Assembly: GCA_029237695.1 (NCBI GenBank)
Contig: CM055271.1
Coordinates: forward strand, 85,476,208-85,540,207
From: Conchocele bisecta
Taxonomy: Eukaryota > Mollusca > Bivalvia > Lucinida > Thyasiridae
Direction: 5' to 3'
DNA length: 64,000 nucleotides
The position numbers were made by a program, and so were the translations under genes. This document shows, piece after piece, positions 63,426 to 64,000 of this stretch; the stretch's first letter is position 1; each line of letters opens with the position of its first letter. The notes beneath the pieces are model-generated. The model saw only the letters and a program-made list of their open reading frames with translations, was not told where the DNA came from and did not search any database.

Positions 63426-64000
63426 GCTAGTATACTATATTATCATGATACAATGCTATCCAAACTGGTAAAATTCAGTTTTGTTGCGTATACCAAGGTG
63501 TTACCGGTGTTCGTGCCCATAAGGAGTAAAGTAAAAAGAAATAGAATACACGATTTGCCTGAACAGATATAAATCTTGTACAAAGACTACAACCATCCCT
63601 CAATCATTTCACATGATATCCGAGTTCATTCATGAAACATTGGTACGAATGCTGTCTATTTTTGTGACGTCATGTAATATGTCGTAATTGTAGAAACAGT
63701 ATTCCTGCCCTTCCAGGAAATGAGTGTGTGAGTGTCTGCATTGAAGCTTCCTCAATAATTTTTACAGAAAAAGATACCAAAAATGTTTCTTATTTTGTTT
63801 CTAATTCGATTAATAAAATATAATGTGATAAGTGCTGCACATTACTCACAAGAATATATGCCGTATTAAATCGGCAAAACTAGTCGTTTACTATTACATG
63901 ACAGAGACTGTGACATTAATTCAGGCCACTGATTGGGGGTTGAATAAACAGATCCGGGTGATATCCAGTGTCGTCGTCACACCAGCCGAAGCTGTTGAAG
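63426..64000. other. No gene seen
   Basis: AT-rich sequence to the window edge, without recognisable gene or repeat. Confidence 0.5.

Overview
The window reads as repeat-rich, AT-rich chromosomal DNA of a marine or freshwater invertebrate, most likely a bivalve mollusc. I infer this from pearl-like elements (core repeats of about 160 bp plus an ACGG microsatellite), hairpin-ended elements beginning ACAAGAGGGCC, SINE-like copies with an AAAC-type tail, and a spliced TRAF gene. It contains a 500-N assembly gap and one isolated N. No operon, rRNA gene or intact tRNA gene was seen.

Layout. (1) 1-5978 is a compact, CpG-rich block of eight tightly packed genes on both strands. It looks like the structural (late) half of an endogenous polinton/adintovirus-type DNA virus: a double-jelly-roll major capsid relative, a penton-like protein, a jelly-roll fibre-like protein, two coiled-coil or membrane proteins, a Pro-rich tail-anchored protein and two unnamed proteins. 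Three genes are open; the other five carry stops or frameshifts. No polymerase, integrase, ATPase or protease is visible; the block runs off the left edge. (2) 6-11.6 kb holds a non-LTR retrotransposon cut by three later insertions, and a tRNA-derived SINE. (3) 11.6-22.8 kb is dominated by MITEs, a 78-bp minisatellite and several families of pearl/Helitron-like elements with central arrays of about 158-190 bp. (4) 22.8-35.3 kb is the only clear host gene: two minus-strand exons of a TNF-receptor-associated factor (coiled coil, then coiled coil plus MATH), separated by an intron of about 11.5 kb packed with transposons. The splice phases agree. (5) 35.3-39.3 kb holds MITEs and a second hairpin-ended element. 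(6) 39.8-44.3 kb is a decayed Ty3/gypsy LTR retrotransposon (gag, protease, RT) with a 1.9-kb insertion. (7) 44.3-52.3 kb is SINE-like copies, poly-G elements and a gypsy RNase H scrap. (8) 52.98-57.38 kb is a decayed tyrosine-recombinase retrotransposon of Ngaro type (gag, RT/RNase H, tyrosine recombinase, SGNH hydrolase). (9) 58.2-61.5 kb is a 58-bp satellite with higher-order structure; in and beside it sit three small DNA transposons, each flanked by a 5-bp target duplication. (10) The last 1.7 kb has microsatellites and no recognisable gene.

How it fits together. Nearly everything is mobile DNA at different stages of decay, and nested insertions give a relative chronology. The viral block and the TRAF gene are the parts with the most biological content. 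The best candidate for something undescribed is the eight-gene viral structural cluster. After it come the shared start signature across otherwise unrelated hairpin-ended repeats, and the several long-palindrome (fold-back) MITE families.
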